Source of the DNA: JABMPU01 sp964457455
GTDB lineage: Bacteria > Cloacimonadota > Cloacimonadia > Cloacimonadales > TCS61
Assembly (NCBI GenBank): GCA_964457455.1
Contig: CAYWJN010000113.1
Location: 1 to 6,710, forward strand
Length of the DNA: 6,710 nucleotides
Direction of reading: 5' to 3'
Made by a program: the position numbers and the translations under genes. Numbering within the stretch: position 1 is the first letter of the stretch; each line of letters begins with the position of its first letter. The notes under the pieces were generated by a model, which searched no databases, was not told where the DNA came from, and saw nothing but the letters and a program-made list of their open reading frames with translations. Positions 1 to 5,378 of the stretch are shown piece after piece.

Positions 1-74
1 TATCAGATTATATTGGAAAAAATCCGCTGTTATGGAAACAGGATGAATATTTTATTGAATTGAAGGAACATTAA
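1..74 (+). CDS. 3' end of an unrecognised rightward gene (partial)
   Basis: The frame with codons starting at position 3 is open from the window edge to a TAA at 72-74. It gives about 23 residues: SDYIGKNPLLWKQ followed by DEYFIELKEH. The composition is protein-like (aromatic and charged residues mixed, no low complexity), and the stop lies only 13 bases before the stop of the convergent hydrolase gene, a normal spacing for two convergent gene ends. I cannot assign a family from so short a tail. The alternative is chance open frame, since 24 codons without a stop is not rare even in AT-rich DNA. No terminator hairpin is visible in the 13-base convergent gap. Confidence 0.5.
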   Translation, partial: SDYIGKNPLLWKQDEYFIELKEH

Positions 75-87
75 AAACGAGAAATAT

Positions 88-1611
88 CTATTCAGTCCTT
101 AAAACTATCCTATTCACCCAAAGTGCTTTCCTGTCAAAATTCATTTTAAAGCTCTCAACCATAAAATCACGATCTATCTCGATATTCTCGTTAAAAACTT
201 CTTTTCCATTCACAGTAACGGAAACAGGAATTTCCAGGTTAACCATATCAGGATGAATGTATATTGCCAGTTCATCGACACTGGAAGTTTCAATCTCAAA
301 ATTATTTCCCCAGTATTTGGCTTTAACTGCTCCGGATGGAAGATCGTATGAAAAAGCATCATTGAACTCGACTTCAGGGAATTGACCGAATAATTTTACT
401 TCTTTATCTTCTCGAAGAACAGTTAATGAAACTTCATCCCCTCTTTTTTTGAAGGTTTTCAATTCACTCAGTTTCTCAATATTCTCCACATCTTTTCCAT
501 CCATTCTGATTACAATATCATCCTTTTTCAAACCCATACTATCTGCTGTGGAAGCTTCGATAACATTTCTTACTTTCACACCGGTTTCTTCAAATGTTTC
601 ATCATGGTAAAAACCGAATTGAATTCGTTTGTTTTCCATTTTTATGTTGTATTCTTTATGCCACTCTGCAGGGGATTCTATTGTATCGAGCCTGGTAATT
701 TCCAGCCAATCACAACGGTTGAATTCAGGAATGGAATATTCCCAGTATATTTCGCTTCTGAAAATATCTCTGGAATGGTTTTTCATATCCTGAACCATAA
801 TTGGAACATCTTCTTCTGCATAATCGAAAGTATGCCCGATCCCCCAATATTCTTTGTATAGAAGGTCAGCACCGGCTTGCAAGGAAAGTTCCATCAGAAG
901 TCTCATATCAGCAGAAGGATACAATCCATCTTCATCTGTATTGATAGCTCGAAGGTGACGATTCTGTAAATTTGCAATATAAGCAGGTTTTTGAGTTACA
1001 CTGGAACCAACAACAGTGTTTCCATTAAAAGGGTAGAATGCTGCAAAAAGGTTCGGATCGGTTAAAGCAAAATGAAAAGATGCTGAACCGCCATCAGAAA
1101 AACCTGTCATATAAATTTTATTATCATCGATGTTGTAGTCTTTCTTCAAATCCCTGATCTGGGTTTTGATGTTTTCCATCCCAACCAGATCCCACCACAT
1201 TGTATTTTGGTTTCCTTGCGGGAAAAGAAAGAACCAATCGTCCCTGACTTCCTGTGGGAAAAGTGCTATAAGTTGTTGAGTATATTCATCAAAATCTTCA
1301 ACAAAATCTTTTCTTCCCACACCACCATGAAGATAAACCAGCAATTGAGCAGGTTTGGTGTGATCATAATTTTGTGGAATAAGGATAAAATAGGGAACTA
1401 TAAGTGTATCATTGATAACATTTTCTTTTTGTAGAAAAATTCCGGTACTGTCCGGTTGCTGATACTTATTCCAATCTGAAAGCAAAGTGAAAAGAGAATC
1501 ATTGCTGATTTCCTGGTTTAGATATAATTCATTGATTTCTTTTAGGTTATCAGATGTAAATACATAAATCGAAATACTCAAAAACAATAAAATAAAAAAT
1601 ATTTTTTTCAT
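88..1611 (-). CDS. Secreted alpha/beta-hydrolase (esterase-like) with C-terminal PDZ domain
   Basis: This 507-residue protein starts with a signal peptide (MKK, then a hydrophobic stretch at about 4-19, likely cleaved near S20). There is no lipobox Cys, so a soluble periplasmic or secreted protein is expected. Residues about 70-280 form an alpha/beta-hydrolase: oxyanion-type HGG at 95-97, a nucleophile elbow GFSDG at 170-174 with Ser172, a probable acid among D226/D228, and a probable catalytic His260 in GIGHTF. This resembles feruloyl-esterase/PHB-depolymerase-like esterases. Residues about 335-405 read as a PDZ domain, with a hydrophobic carboxylate-loop region, an LKKDDIVIRMDGKDV core and a terminal VSLTVLRE strand. 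The last ~90 residues look like a beta-rich domain I cannot name. The substrate is unknown: carbohydrate ester, peptide or other ester are all possible. The start is supported by GAGG at 1616-1619 on the minus strand, 4 bases from the ATG. The hydrolase fold is well supported; the specific function is not. Confidence 0.85.
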   Translation of the reverse strand: MKKIFFILLFLSISIYVFTSDNLKEINELYLNQEISNDSLFTLLSDWNKYQQPDSTGIFLQKENVINDTLIVPYFILIPQNYDHTKPAQLLVYLHGGVGRKDFVEDFDEYTQQLIALFPQEVRDDWFFLFPQGNQNTMWWDLVGMENIKTQIRDLKKDYNIDDNKIYMTGFSDGGSASFHFALTDPNLFAAFYPFNGNTVVGSSVTQKPAYIANLQNRHLRAINTDEDGLYPSADMRLLMELSLQAGADLLYKEYWGIGHTFDYAEEDVPIMVQDMKNHSRDIFRSEIYWEYSIPEFNRCDWLEITRLDTIESPAEWHKEYNIKMENKRIQFGFYHDETFEETGVKVRNVIEASTADSMGLKKDDIVIRMDGKDVENIEKLSELKTFKKRGDEVSLTVLREDKEVKLFGQFPEVEFNDAFSYDLPSGAVKAKYWGNNFEIETSSVDELAIYIHPDMVNLEIPVSVTVNGKEVFNENIEIDRDFMVESFKMNFDRKALWVNRIVLRTE

Positions 1612-1651
1612 TTTTCCTCGCTTTTATTTTTTTTCGGTTTTCTTATGTTCT

Positions 1652-1793
1652 TTCTCTTTTTTTTTAAGAGAAGGACCTGCCTTCGCGCGGGCTTCAGCAA
1701 GGCAAGCAACAGGATGAGTTAACTTGCTATGAGTTAGACAACTTAAGTCAAGTCATCCGTCAGTGCCGGAAAACTTAACTCAAGTTTTCATAG
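1652..1793. repeat. Mosaic of short direct and inverted repeats with a GC-rich core
   Basis: The gap between the hydrolase and the 133-residue gene carries several overlapping symmetrical elements. TTCTCTT at 1652-1658 pairs with AAGAGAA at 1666-1672. TGCCTT at 1678-1683 pairs with AAGGCA at 1699-1704 around a GC-rich core, and 21 of 31 bases at 1676-1706 are G or C in an otherwise AT-rich neighbourhood. Positions 1713-1725 pair with 1745-1757 at 11 of 13 positions. ACTTAAGTCAAGT at 1741-1753 recurs as ACTTAACTCAAGT at 1773-1785 (12 of 13). CTATGA at 1727-1732 is mirrored by TCATAG at 1788-1793. No open frame of note covers it. It most likely is a decayed intergenic repeat cluster rather than a gene. 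Confidence 0.6.
1769..1789 (-). terminator. Possible weak terminator or 3'-end hairpin after the 133-residue gene
   Basis: GAAAACTT (1769-1776) and AAGTTTTC (1782-1789) form a perfect 8-base-pair stem with a 5-base loop, starting 8 bases past the stop codon of the membrane-protein gene as read on the minus strand. The 3' arm carries four U residues in the transcript, but no U tract follows the stem (CCGGC comes next). It could stabilise the mRNA end or stop transcription only partly. It also belongs to the repeat cluster around it, so a terminator role is uncertain. Confidence 0.3.
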
Positions 1794-1797
1794 TTTA

Positions 1798-2199
1798 TTA
1801 TTTATAAAAATCTACTGTAACATCAACAATTTCATCAGGATTTTCAATGGGGAAATTAAATTTTTGTAAAACTTTCAAAAACCTTTTTCGAGATTTAGCA
1901 GGGATCTCGATCCACGATATTTTGCTGGCAATCAATTCTCCGGATGGGGAAAAAATCTTTATCAGAACTGACTTTTTCTGTGTGATTTTAGCCCTGTTTG
2001 CCACTGTGAATTTAACATCTGCACTCACTTTTGTAAACTCAGTAATTTCAATTTCTGAAATCTGTAAATTTCTGCCCGGCTTTTTCATCCAGCAGCTGCG
2101 AGCAACCAAACCAAGTATAACTGCAACTAACAAAATCAGTTTGATAGCTGGTGGAATGGGCCAACGTCTCTTGATATCTATTCTTTCAAATGATGACAT
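1798..2199 (-). CDS. Small single-pass inner-membrane protein with extracytoplasmic beta-type domain
   Basis: The 133-residue product has a short basic N-terminus (KRR at 10-12), one hydrophobic segment at about 19-34 (IKLILLVAVILGLVA) followed by RSCWMKK, then about 90 residues of alternating hydrophobic/polar strands ending in VDVTVDFYK. The positive N-terminal charge suggests N-in topology with the rest outside the inner membrane. The soluble part (roughly 46-133: LQISEIEITEF, then VKFTVANRA, then VLIKIFSPSGELIASK) has the feel of the FxLYD/LEA14-type beta-sandwich domains found in small envelope proteins, but I cannot assign a family firmly. The start is well placed: GGAG at 2207-2210 on the minus strand, 7 bases from the ATG. 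It lies 29 bases after gpmI, so co-transcription is likely. No function is known to me. A signal peptide cleaved near residue 34 is an alternative to a retained anchor. Confidence 0.75.
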   Translation of the reverse strand: MSSFERIDIKRRWPIPPAIKLILLVAVILGLVARSCWMKKPGRNLQISEIEITEFTKVSADVKFTVANRAKITQKKSVLIKIFSPSGELIASKISWIEIPAKSRKRFLKVLQKFNFPIENPDEIVDVTVDFYK

Positions 2200-2228
2200 T
2201 TTATTACTCCAATTTATTTTAAAATTTA

Positions 2229-3764
2229 TTAATCACAAATTAAACATTTCCCAGTCATTTCTTTTGGTTGTATCGTTTTCATAATTTTAAGAATCGTGGA
2301 TGCAATATCAGCTAATTTCCCATTTTTTAATTCTGGTTTTTTATTGTCTGTGAGGGATAAAATTAAAGGAACATCATTTGTACTGTGAGCTGTGAAAACT
2401 TGTCCGTTTTCATCCAGCATCTTTTCAGCATTACCATGATCAGCAGTTAAGATAATATTATAATTATGTATTTTTGCAGCTGGAATTATTTTGCCAAGAC
2501 ACTTATCAACTGATTCTACAGCAGCAATAGCTGCTTTAAAAATTCCGGAGTGTCCTACCATGTCGCAATTTGCAAAATTTGTTACTATCAGATCATATTT
2601 TTCAGATTTTAAAGCATTAATAAGTTTATCTTTAACAACATAGGCGCTCATTTCCGGTTGAAGATCATAAGTGGCAACTTTGGGAGATGGCACCAAAATC
2701 CTGTCTTCATTTGAAAACGGTTCTTCTTTTCCTCCATTAAAAAAGAAGGTAACATGAGCGTATTTCTCTGTTTCTGCCAAACGTAATTGTTTCAATCCAT
2801 GCTTTGAGATTACTTCTCCTAAAATATTTGATAGTTTCGGAAGTCTGAAACATACTTTGACATATTGATTGAATTGAATATCATACTCGCTGAAAGTAAT
2901 ATATTTCAGGTTTTGGAATTCTTTTCTTTGAAATTTGTCAAACTCAGGCTGGATGAAAGCTCTGGTGATTTGGCGTGTTCTATCTGCTCTGAAATTGAAG
3001 AAAATCACAGCATCATTTTCTTCTACAGATGCAACTGGTTTTCCATCTTCGAAAATTACTTTTGGTATGATGAATTCATCTGTAATATTATTATCATAGC
3101 TGTTCTGGATTGCATCGATCGGCTCGGTGAATTCTATACCTTTTCCAAATACAATTGCATTATATGCTTTTTCAATGCGTTCCCAGCGGTTATCTCTGTC
3201 CATAGCATAATATCGTCCAGAGATCGTGGCAATCTTACCAATACCGATTTCTCTACTTTTTGAAAGGAATTCTCTCATGAAATCAATACCGGAATGGGGA
3301 AGTGTATCTCTACCATCCATAAAAGCGTGAAGATAAACTTGCGAAATTTTTCTCTCTTTGAACATCTTGAGCAAAGCCCAGAGATGAGTGTTATGACTGT
3401 GAACATTCCCGTCTGAAAGGAGACCGAATAAATGTAGCCTGCTATTGTATTTTTTTACATGTTTTATTGCGTTCAATAATGCTGGATTTTTAAAGAAGCT
3501 CTTATCTTGGATCCTCTTATTGATATAAGTATTAAGCTGATATACAATTCTGCCGGCACCAATATTCAGATGACCAACTTCGGAATTGCCCATAACTCCT
3601 TCAGGTAAACCAACAGAAAGTCCTGAACATTTCAGAAAAGTATGCGGATTATCTGCTTTGAATTTATCATAATTACAGGTATTTGCCTGGGCAATGGCAT
3701 TTCCGTATTTAGATTTGTTTATTCCAAAACCATCCAAAATCAAAAGCAAAACTCTATTTTTCAT
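2229..3764 (-). CDS. gpmI: 2,3-bisphosphoglycerate-independent phosphoglycerate mutase
   Basis: This enzyme interconverts 3- and 2-phosphoglycerate in glycolysis and gluconeogenesis, in the cytoplasm, using two metal ions (usually Mn) and a phosphoserine intermediate. At 511 residues it has the family's usual length. All expected active-site residues can be seen: D11 (ILDGFG), nucleophile S61 in GNSEVGH, H122 in NVHSH, R152-D153 in GRD, R184 and R190 around SGRYYAMDRDNRWER, R259 and R262 in NFRADRTRQ, K334 in ETEKYAHVTFFFNGG, D401 and H405 in NCDMVGHSG, D442-H443 in TADHGNAE, and H460 in TAHS. The order matches the phosphatase-like domain interrupted by the transferase domain. The start is backed by GGAG at 3770-3773 on the minus strand, 5 bases from the ATG. 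The membrane-protein gene follows closely, suggesting an operon. The gene appears intact and functional. Confidence 0.97.
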   Translation of the reverse strand: MKNRVLLLILDGFGINKSKYGNAIAQANTCNYDKFKADNPHTFLKCSGLSVGLPEGVMGNSEVGHLNIGAGRIVYQLNTYINKRIQDKSFFKNPALLNAIKHVKKYNSRLHLFGLLSDGNVHSHNTHLWALLKMFKERKISQVYLHAFMDGRDTLPHSGIDFMREFLSKSREIGIGKIATISGRYYAMDRDNRWERIEKAYNAIVFGKGIEFTEPIDAIQNSYDNNITDEFIIPKVIFEDGKPVASVEENDAVIFFNFRADRTRQITRAFIQPEFDKFQRKEFQNLKYITFSEYDIQFNQYVKVCFRLPKLSNILGEVISKHGLKQLRLAETEKYAHVTFFFNGGKEEPFSNEDRILVPSPKVATYDLQPEMSAYVVKDKLINALKSEKYDLIVTNFANCDMVGHSGIFKAAIAAVESVDKCLGKIIPAAKIHNYNIILTADHGNAEKMLDENGQVFTAHSTNDVPLILSLTDNKKPELKNGKLADIASTILKIMKTIQPKEMTGKCLICD

Positions 3765-3766
3765 TT

Positions 3767-3779
3767 ATTCTCCGAGAAT
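3767..3779 (-). promoter_or_regulatory. Palindrome enclosing the gpmI Shine-Dalgarno site
   Basis: ATTCTC (3767-3772), one base, then GAGAAT (3774-3779) is a perfect 6-1-6 inverted repeat. The ribosome-binding GGAG of gpmI (3770-3773, minus strand) sits inside it, 5 bases from the start codon. A one-base centre cannot form a normal RNA loop with all six pairs, so a dimeric protein site or chance is more likely than an RNA switch. Confidence 0.35.
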
Positions 3780-3800
3780 GAGATATCTAAAATCAATTTA

Positions 3801-3828
3801 AATATTTTCTTGCTTATTCGTGTGTCAA
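3801..3828 (-). promoter_or_regulatory. Candidate sigma70-type promoter for gpmI
   Basis: On the minus strand an exact TTGACA (3823-3828) is followed after 16 bases by AATATT (3801-3806), a 4-of-6 match to TATAAT in an AT-rich run. Transcription would begin near 3794, giving a leader of about 30 bases before the gpmI ATG. An inverted repeat TTGCTT (3810-3815) / AAGCAA (3827-3832), 11 bases apart, overlaps the -35 box and spacer and could be an operator. The -35 is convincing; the -10 is only fair. Confidence 0.5.
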
Positions 3829-3852
3829 GCAAAGAAAAAGTGCACTGTTTTG

Positions 3853-3886
3853 CTCACGGATTTTCGCGGATATGAACTGATAAAAA
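3853..3886. repeat. Intergenic repeat-like segment with 10-base internal periodicity
   Basis: CACGGAT (3855-3861) recurs as CGCGGAT (3865-3871) with a 10-base offset, followed by ATGAACTGATAAAAA. The string with CGCGGATATGAACTG looks like short repeats scattered between genes in environmental bacterial genomes, as I recall them. Only this one copy is in the window, so membership of a repeat family cannot be shown from it. Confidence 0.35.
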
Positions 3887-3892
3887 ATTCAT

Positions 3893-4140
3893 ATATTAAA
3901 ATCCAAAATCAAACAAAATTGAATAGATATAAAAAAATATAAATACTATTAAACTACAAATAACAAATTCCAAAAAACAAATAAATAACAAATTCAAATC
4001 ACAAATAAGAGAAAAGTTGAAAGAGACTTTTTCATCCCAACCTTGAATCCTGAACCTTGAATCTTGAACTTTGATTTGTTTTGAATTTGAAATTTTAATT
4101 ATTGTATTTTATTTGTAATTTGTGTTTTGGATTTTGATAT
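3893..4140. repeat. Long imperfect palindrome of A/C-rich and T/G-rich arms
   Basis: The outer arms pair over 16 bases: ATATTAAAATCCAAAA at 3893-3908 with TTTTGGATTTTGATAT at 4125-4140, with a single T-G wobble. Further in, ACAAATAACAAAT (3956-3968) pairs with ATTTGTAATTTGT (4111-4123) at 12 of 13 positions. AAATTCAAA (3990-3998) pairs with TTTGAATTT (4080-4088), and ACAAAT (4001-4006) with ATTTGT (4074-4079). The left arm also contains a direct repeat: AAATAACAAATTC at 3958-3970 and again, identical, at 3983-3995. The apex holds a small GAAAAGT/ACTTTTTC hairpin (4011-4033) and the heptamer array. The block has no credible open frame and accounts for half of the 500-base gap 3765-4264. Confidence 0.7.
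4041..4075 (+). repeat. Heptamer tandem array, five units
   Basis: Five consecutive 7-base units read CCTTGAA, TCCTGAA, CCTTGAA, TCTTGAA, CTTTGAT, with consensus YCTTGAA. The first four differ at one or two positions each. Pairs of units give a 14-base higher-order period (ACCTTGAATCCTGA at 4040-4053, ACCTTGAATCTTGA at 4054-4067). The array lies close to the apex of the long palindrome. Confidence 0.75.
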
Positions 4141-4143
4141 TTT

Positions 4144-4174
4144 ATTAGTCCCGACTCGTCGGGAGTAATTAGTC
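4144..4174. repeat. GC-rich hairpin bracketed by 7-base direct repeats
   Basis: TCCCGA (4149-4154) and TCGGGA (4159-4164) form a perfect 6-base-pair stem with a CTCG tetraloop. Past a G-G mismatch, ATTA (4144-4147) and TAAT (4166-4169) extend the pairing by four. ATTAGTC occurs at 4144-4150 and again at 4168-4174, so the hairpin is bracketed by identical 7-mers. No U tract follows on either strand, which argues against a classical terminator. Confidence 0.55.
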
Positions 4175-4196
4175 ATTTATCATCCTATTTCTTTCC

Positions 4197-4227
4197 TTGA
4201 CATTAGATAACTTCTAAGAAATTTAAC
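4197..4227 (+). promoter_or_regulatory. Candidate promoter for the Gfo/Idh oxidoreductase gene
   Basis: An exact TTGACA (4197-4202) lies upstream of the gene. The best -10 is TTTAAC (4222-4227), a 4-of-6 match with a long 19-base spacer. An AT-rich tract surrounds it, so the true -10 may be offset. An inverted repeat TTCTAA (4212-4217) / TTAGAA (4231-4236) lies across the -10 area. A start near 4234 would leave a leader of about 30 bases holding AGGGAG (4254-4259). Confidence 0.4.
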
Positions 4228-4264
4228 TTTTTAGAAAATATTAGCAGATTTTCAGGGAGTAAAA

Positions 4265-5242
4265 ATGCTGAAGGTTGGAATTGTAGGAGTTGGTCAGTTT
4301 GGCCAGAATCATGCTCGTATTTTGCAACAGAGTGATAAATGCGAATTTGTAGGGCTTTATGATAAAGACAAAAAACGTGCTGATGAAGTTGCTCTTCGAA
4401 TCGATGCTAAATCCTTTCCTGATTTTGATTCCTTACTTGTAGAATGTGATGCTCTTGTGAATGTGGTTACCACGATTTCTCACTTTGAACTTTCTAAGAA
4501 AGCTCTTGAAAAAGGAATTCATGTTTTCATTGAAAAGCCGATAACTTCCGAACTTTGGCAGGCGGAAGAACTCGTTAAAATTGCTGATAAGCGAAATTTG
4601 AAAATTCAGGTTGGTCACATTGAACGCTTCAATCCTATAGTTTTGGAAATGGAAGATAAAATTAAAAAGCCGATTTTTTTAGAATGTCATCGCATTGCTC
4701 CATTCACACCTCGTGGGAGCGATGTGCCGGTTGTTCTGGAATTGATGATCCACGATATTGATTTGATACTCTCTTTTGTGAAAAGTGAAGTCAAGCAGAT
4801 AAATGCCAGCGGAGCTGGTGTAATGACCAAAAGCATTGATATTGCTAATGCCAGGATAGATTTTGAAGATGGTGCAGTGGCGAATGTAACAGCAAGTAGG
4901 ATTTCCATGAAACGTTCCCGGAAATTGCGTATCTTCCAGAAAGATGGTTATTTTTCCATGGATTTCCAGGCGAAGAAAGTAACTCATATTAAAAAGTCGA
5001 AAAATTTATACAAAGTTTTACCCAAGATTATGCTGGGTAAATTTGATGGAATAGATACAAAAGATGTTGTTGATGTCGTGGATGTGGATGCTTCCCACCG
5101 CAAAAAAGATGCGCTCACTCATGAGCTGGAATCTTTTATCAATGCGGTTGAAGCAGATATAAATCCGATTGTTGATGGATATGCTGGAACAAGAGCTTTA
5201 AAAGTTGCTTTGGAAATTGTTAAAAAGATAGATAAAAAATAG
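4265..5242 (+). CDS. Gfo/Idh/MocA-family NAD(P)-dependent oxidoreductase, possibly UDP-GlcNAc 3-dehydrogenase
   Basis: The 325-residue product opens with a Rossmann fold: a GxGxxG motif at 8-13 (GVGQFG) and a strand ending in YDKD at 32-35. EKP at 90-92 is the family's signature with the conserved Lys91. GHIERFNP at 117-124 and the segment APFTPR (145-150) to MIHDIDLIL (161-169), with His163 and Asp166 as likely active-site residues, complete the sugar-dehydrogenase pattern. Length is typical. The GHIERFNP and HDIDLIL features recall the subgroup that oxidises UDP-N-acetylglucosamine at C3 (GnnA-type, for 3-amino sugars in lipid A). This is my inference from resemblance, since no aminotransferase or lpx gene is in the window; other nucleotide-sugar or free-sugar substrates remain possible. 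AGGGAG at 4254-4259, 5 bases before the ATG, supports the start. asnS follows on the same strand after 133 bases. Confidence 0.9.
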   Translation: MLKVGIVGVGQFGQNHARILQQSDKCEFVGLYDKDKKRADEVALRIDAKSFPDFDSLLVECDALVNVVTTISHFELSKKALEKGIHVFIEKPITSELWQAEELVKIADKRNLKIQVGHIERFNPIVLEMEDKIKKPIFLECHRIAPFTPRGSDVPVVLELMIHDIDLILSFVKSEVKQINASGAGVMTKSIDIANARIDFEDGAVANVTASRISMKRSRKLRIFQKDGYFSMDFQAKKVTHIKKSKNLYKVLPKIMLGKFDGIDTKDVVDVVDVDASHRKKDALTHELESFINAVEADINPIVDGYAGTRALKVALEIVKKIDKK

Positions 5243-5249
5243 TATTGTC

Positions 5250-5350
5250 CTCTTTCTTAAGCTTCTTACTTTCCGAACTGGAAAGTTCGGAAAAAGGTTA
5301 ATATTTTCTCTTTCCTAAGCTTCTGCTTGGGAAAGTATAGAGTTCGGAAA
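5250..5350. repeat. Two-copy degenerate hairpin repeat upstream of asnS
   Basis: CTCTTTCTTAAGCTTCT (5250-5266) recurs as CTCTTTCCTAAGCTTCT (5308-5324), 16 of 17 identical. Each is followed by GGAAAGT (5280-5286, 5330-5336) and by AGTTCGGAAA (5284-5293, 5341-5350, identical). Copies are about 43-44 bases with a 57-58-base period. Copy 1 holds a perfect 10-base-pair stem TTTCCGAACT/AGTTCGGAAA (5270-5279, 5284-5293) with loop GGAA. Copy 2 holds an 11-pair stem CTTTCCTAAGC/GCTTGGGAAAG (5310-5320, 5325-5335) with one T-G wobble and loop TTCT. The two copies thus fold differently. Neither stem is followed by a U tract, so neither looks like a terminator. Confidence 0.7.
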
Positions 5351-5364
5351 TAGAAGAAATTACT

Positions 5365-5378
5365 AGGAGAAATAAGTG
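5365..5378 (+). promoter_or_regulatory. Ribosome binding site that fixes the GTG start of asnS
   Basis: AGGAGA at 5365-5370 lies 5 bases before GTG at 5376-5378. The strong site and the conserved OB-fold beginning within the first 20 codons show that GTG, rather than a later ATG, is the start. Confidence 0.8.

Noticed and set aside
1652..1672. Rho-independent terminator TTCTCTT/AAGAGAA
   Set aside because: The T run is the loop, not downstream of the stem, on the plus strand; on the minus strand the loop is A-rich and purine-rich sequence follows.
1847..2284. 145-residue plus-strand open frame antisense to the membrane-protein gene
   Set aside because: It crosses the gpmI stop and the intergenic region with no ribosome site, and the opposite strand has a well-spaced Shine-Dalgarno and a coherent membrane-anchor protein.
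2865..3263. 132-residue plus-strand open frame inside gpmI
   Set aside because: It lies wholly opposite a strongly conserved enzyme gene, its product is rich in Ile/Cys/Phe with no recognisable domain, and it is a reading-frame shadow.
3893..4140. CRISPR-like array
   Set aside because: The only perfect direct repeat is 13 bases in two copies and the tandem units are 7 bases. There are no 24-40-base repeats with unique spacers and no cas genes.
4679..4987. Overlapping minus-strand frames inside the oxidoreductase gene
   Set aside because: Two different frames overlap the same conserved coding sequence with no ribosome site or recognisable protein features, as expected from antisense shadows.
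5243..5375. T-box riboswitch upstream of asnS
   Set aside because: Hairpins precede a synthetase gene, but I see no T-box consensus bulge, no specifier-loop architecture and no U-tract terminator. The hairpins are explained by a duplicated repeat.
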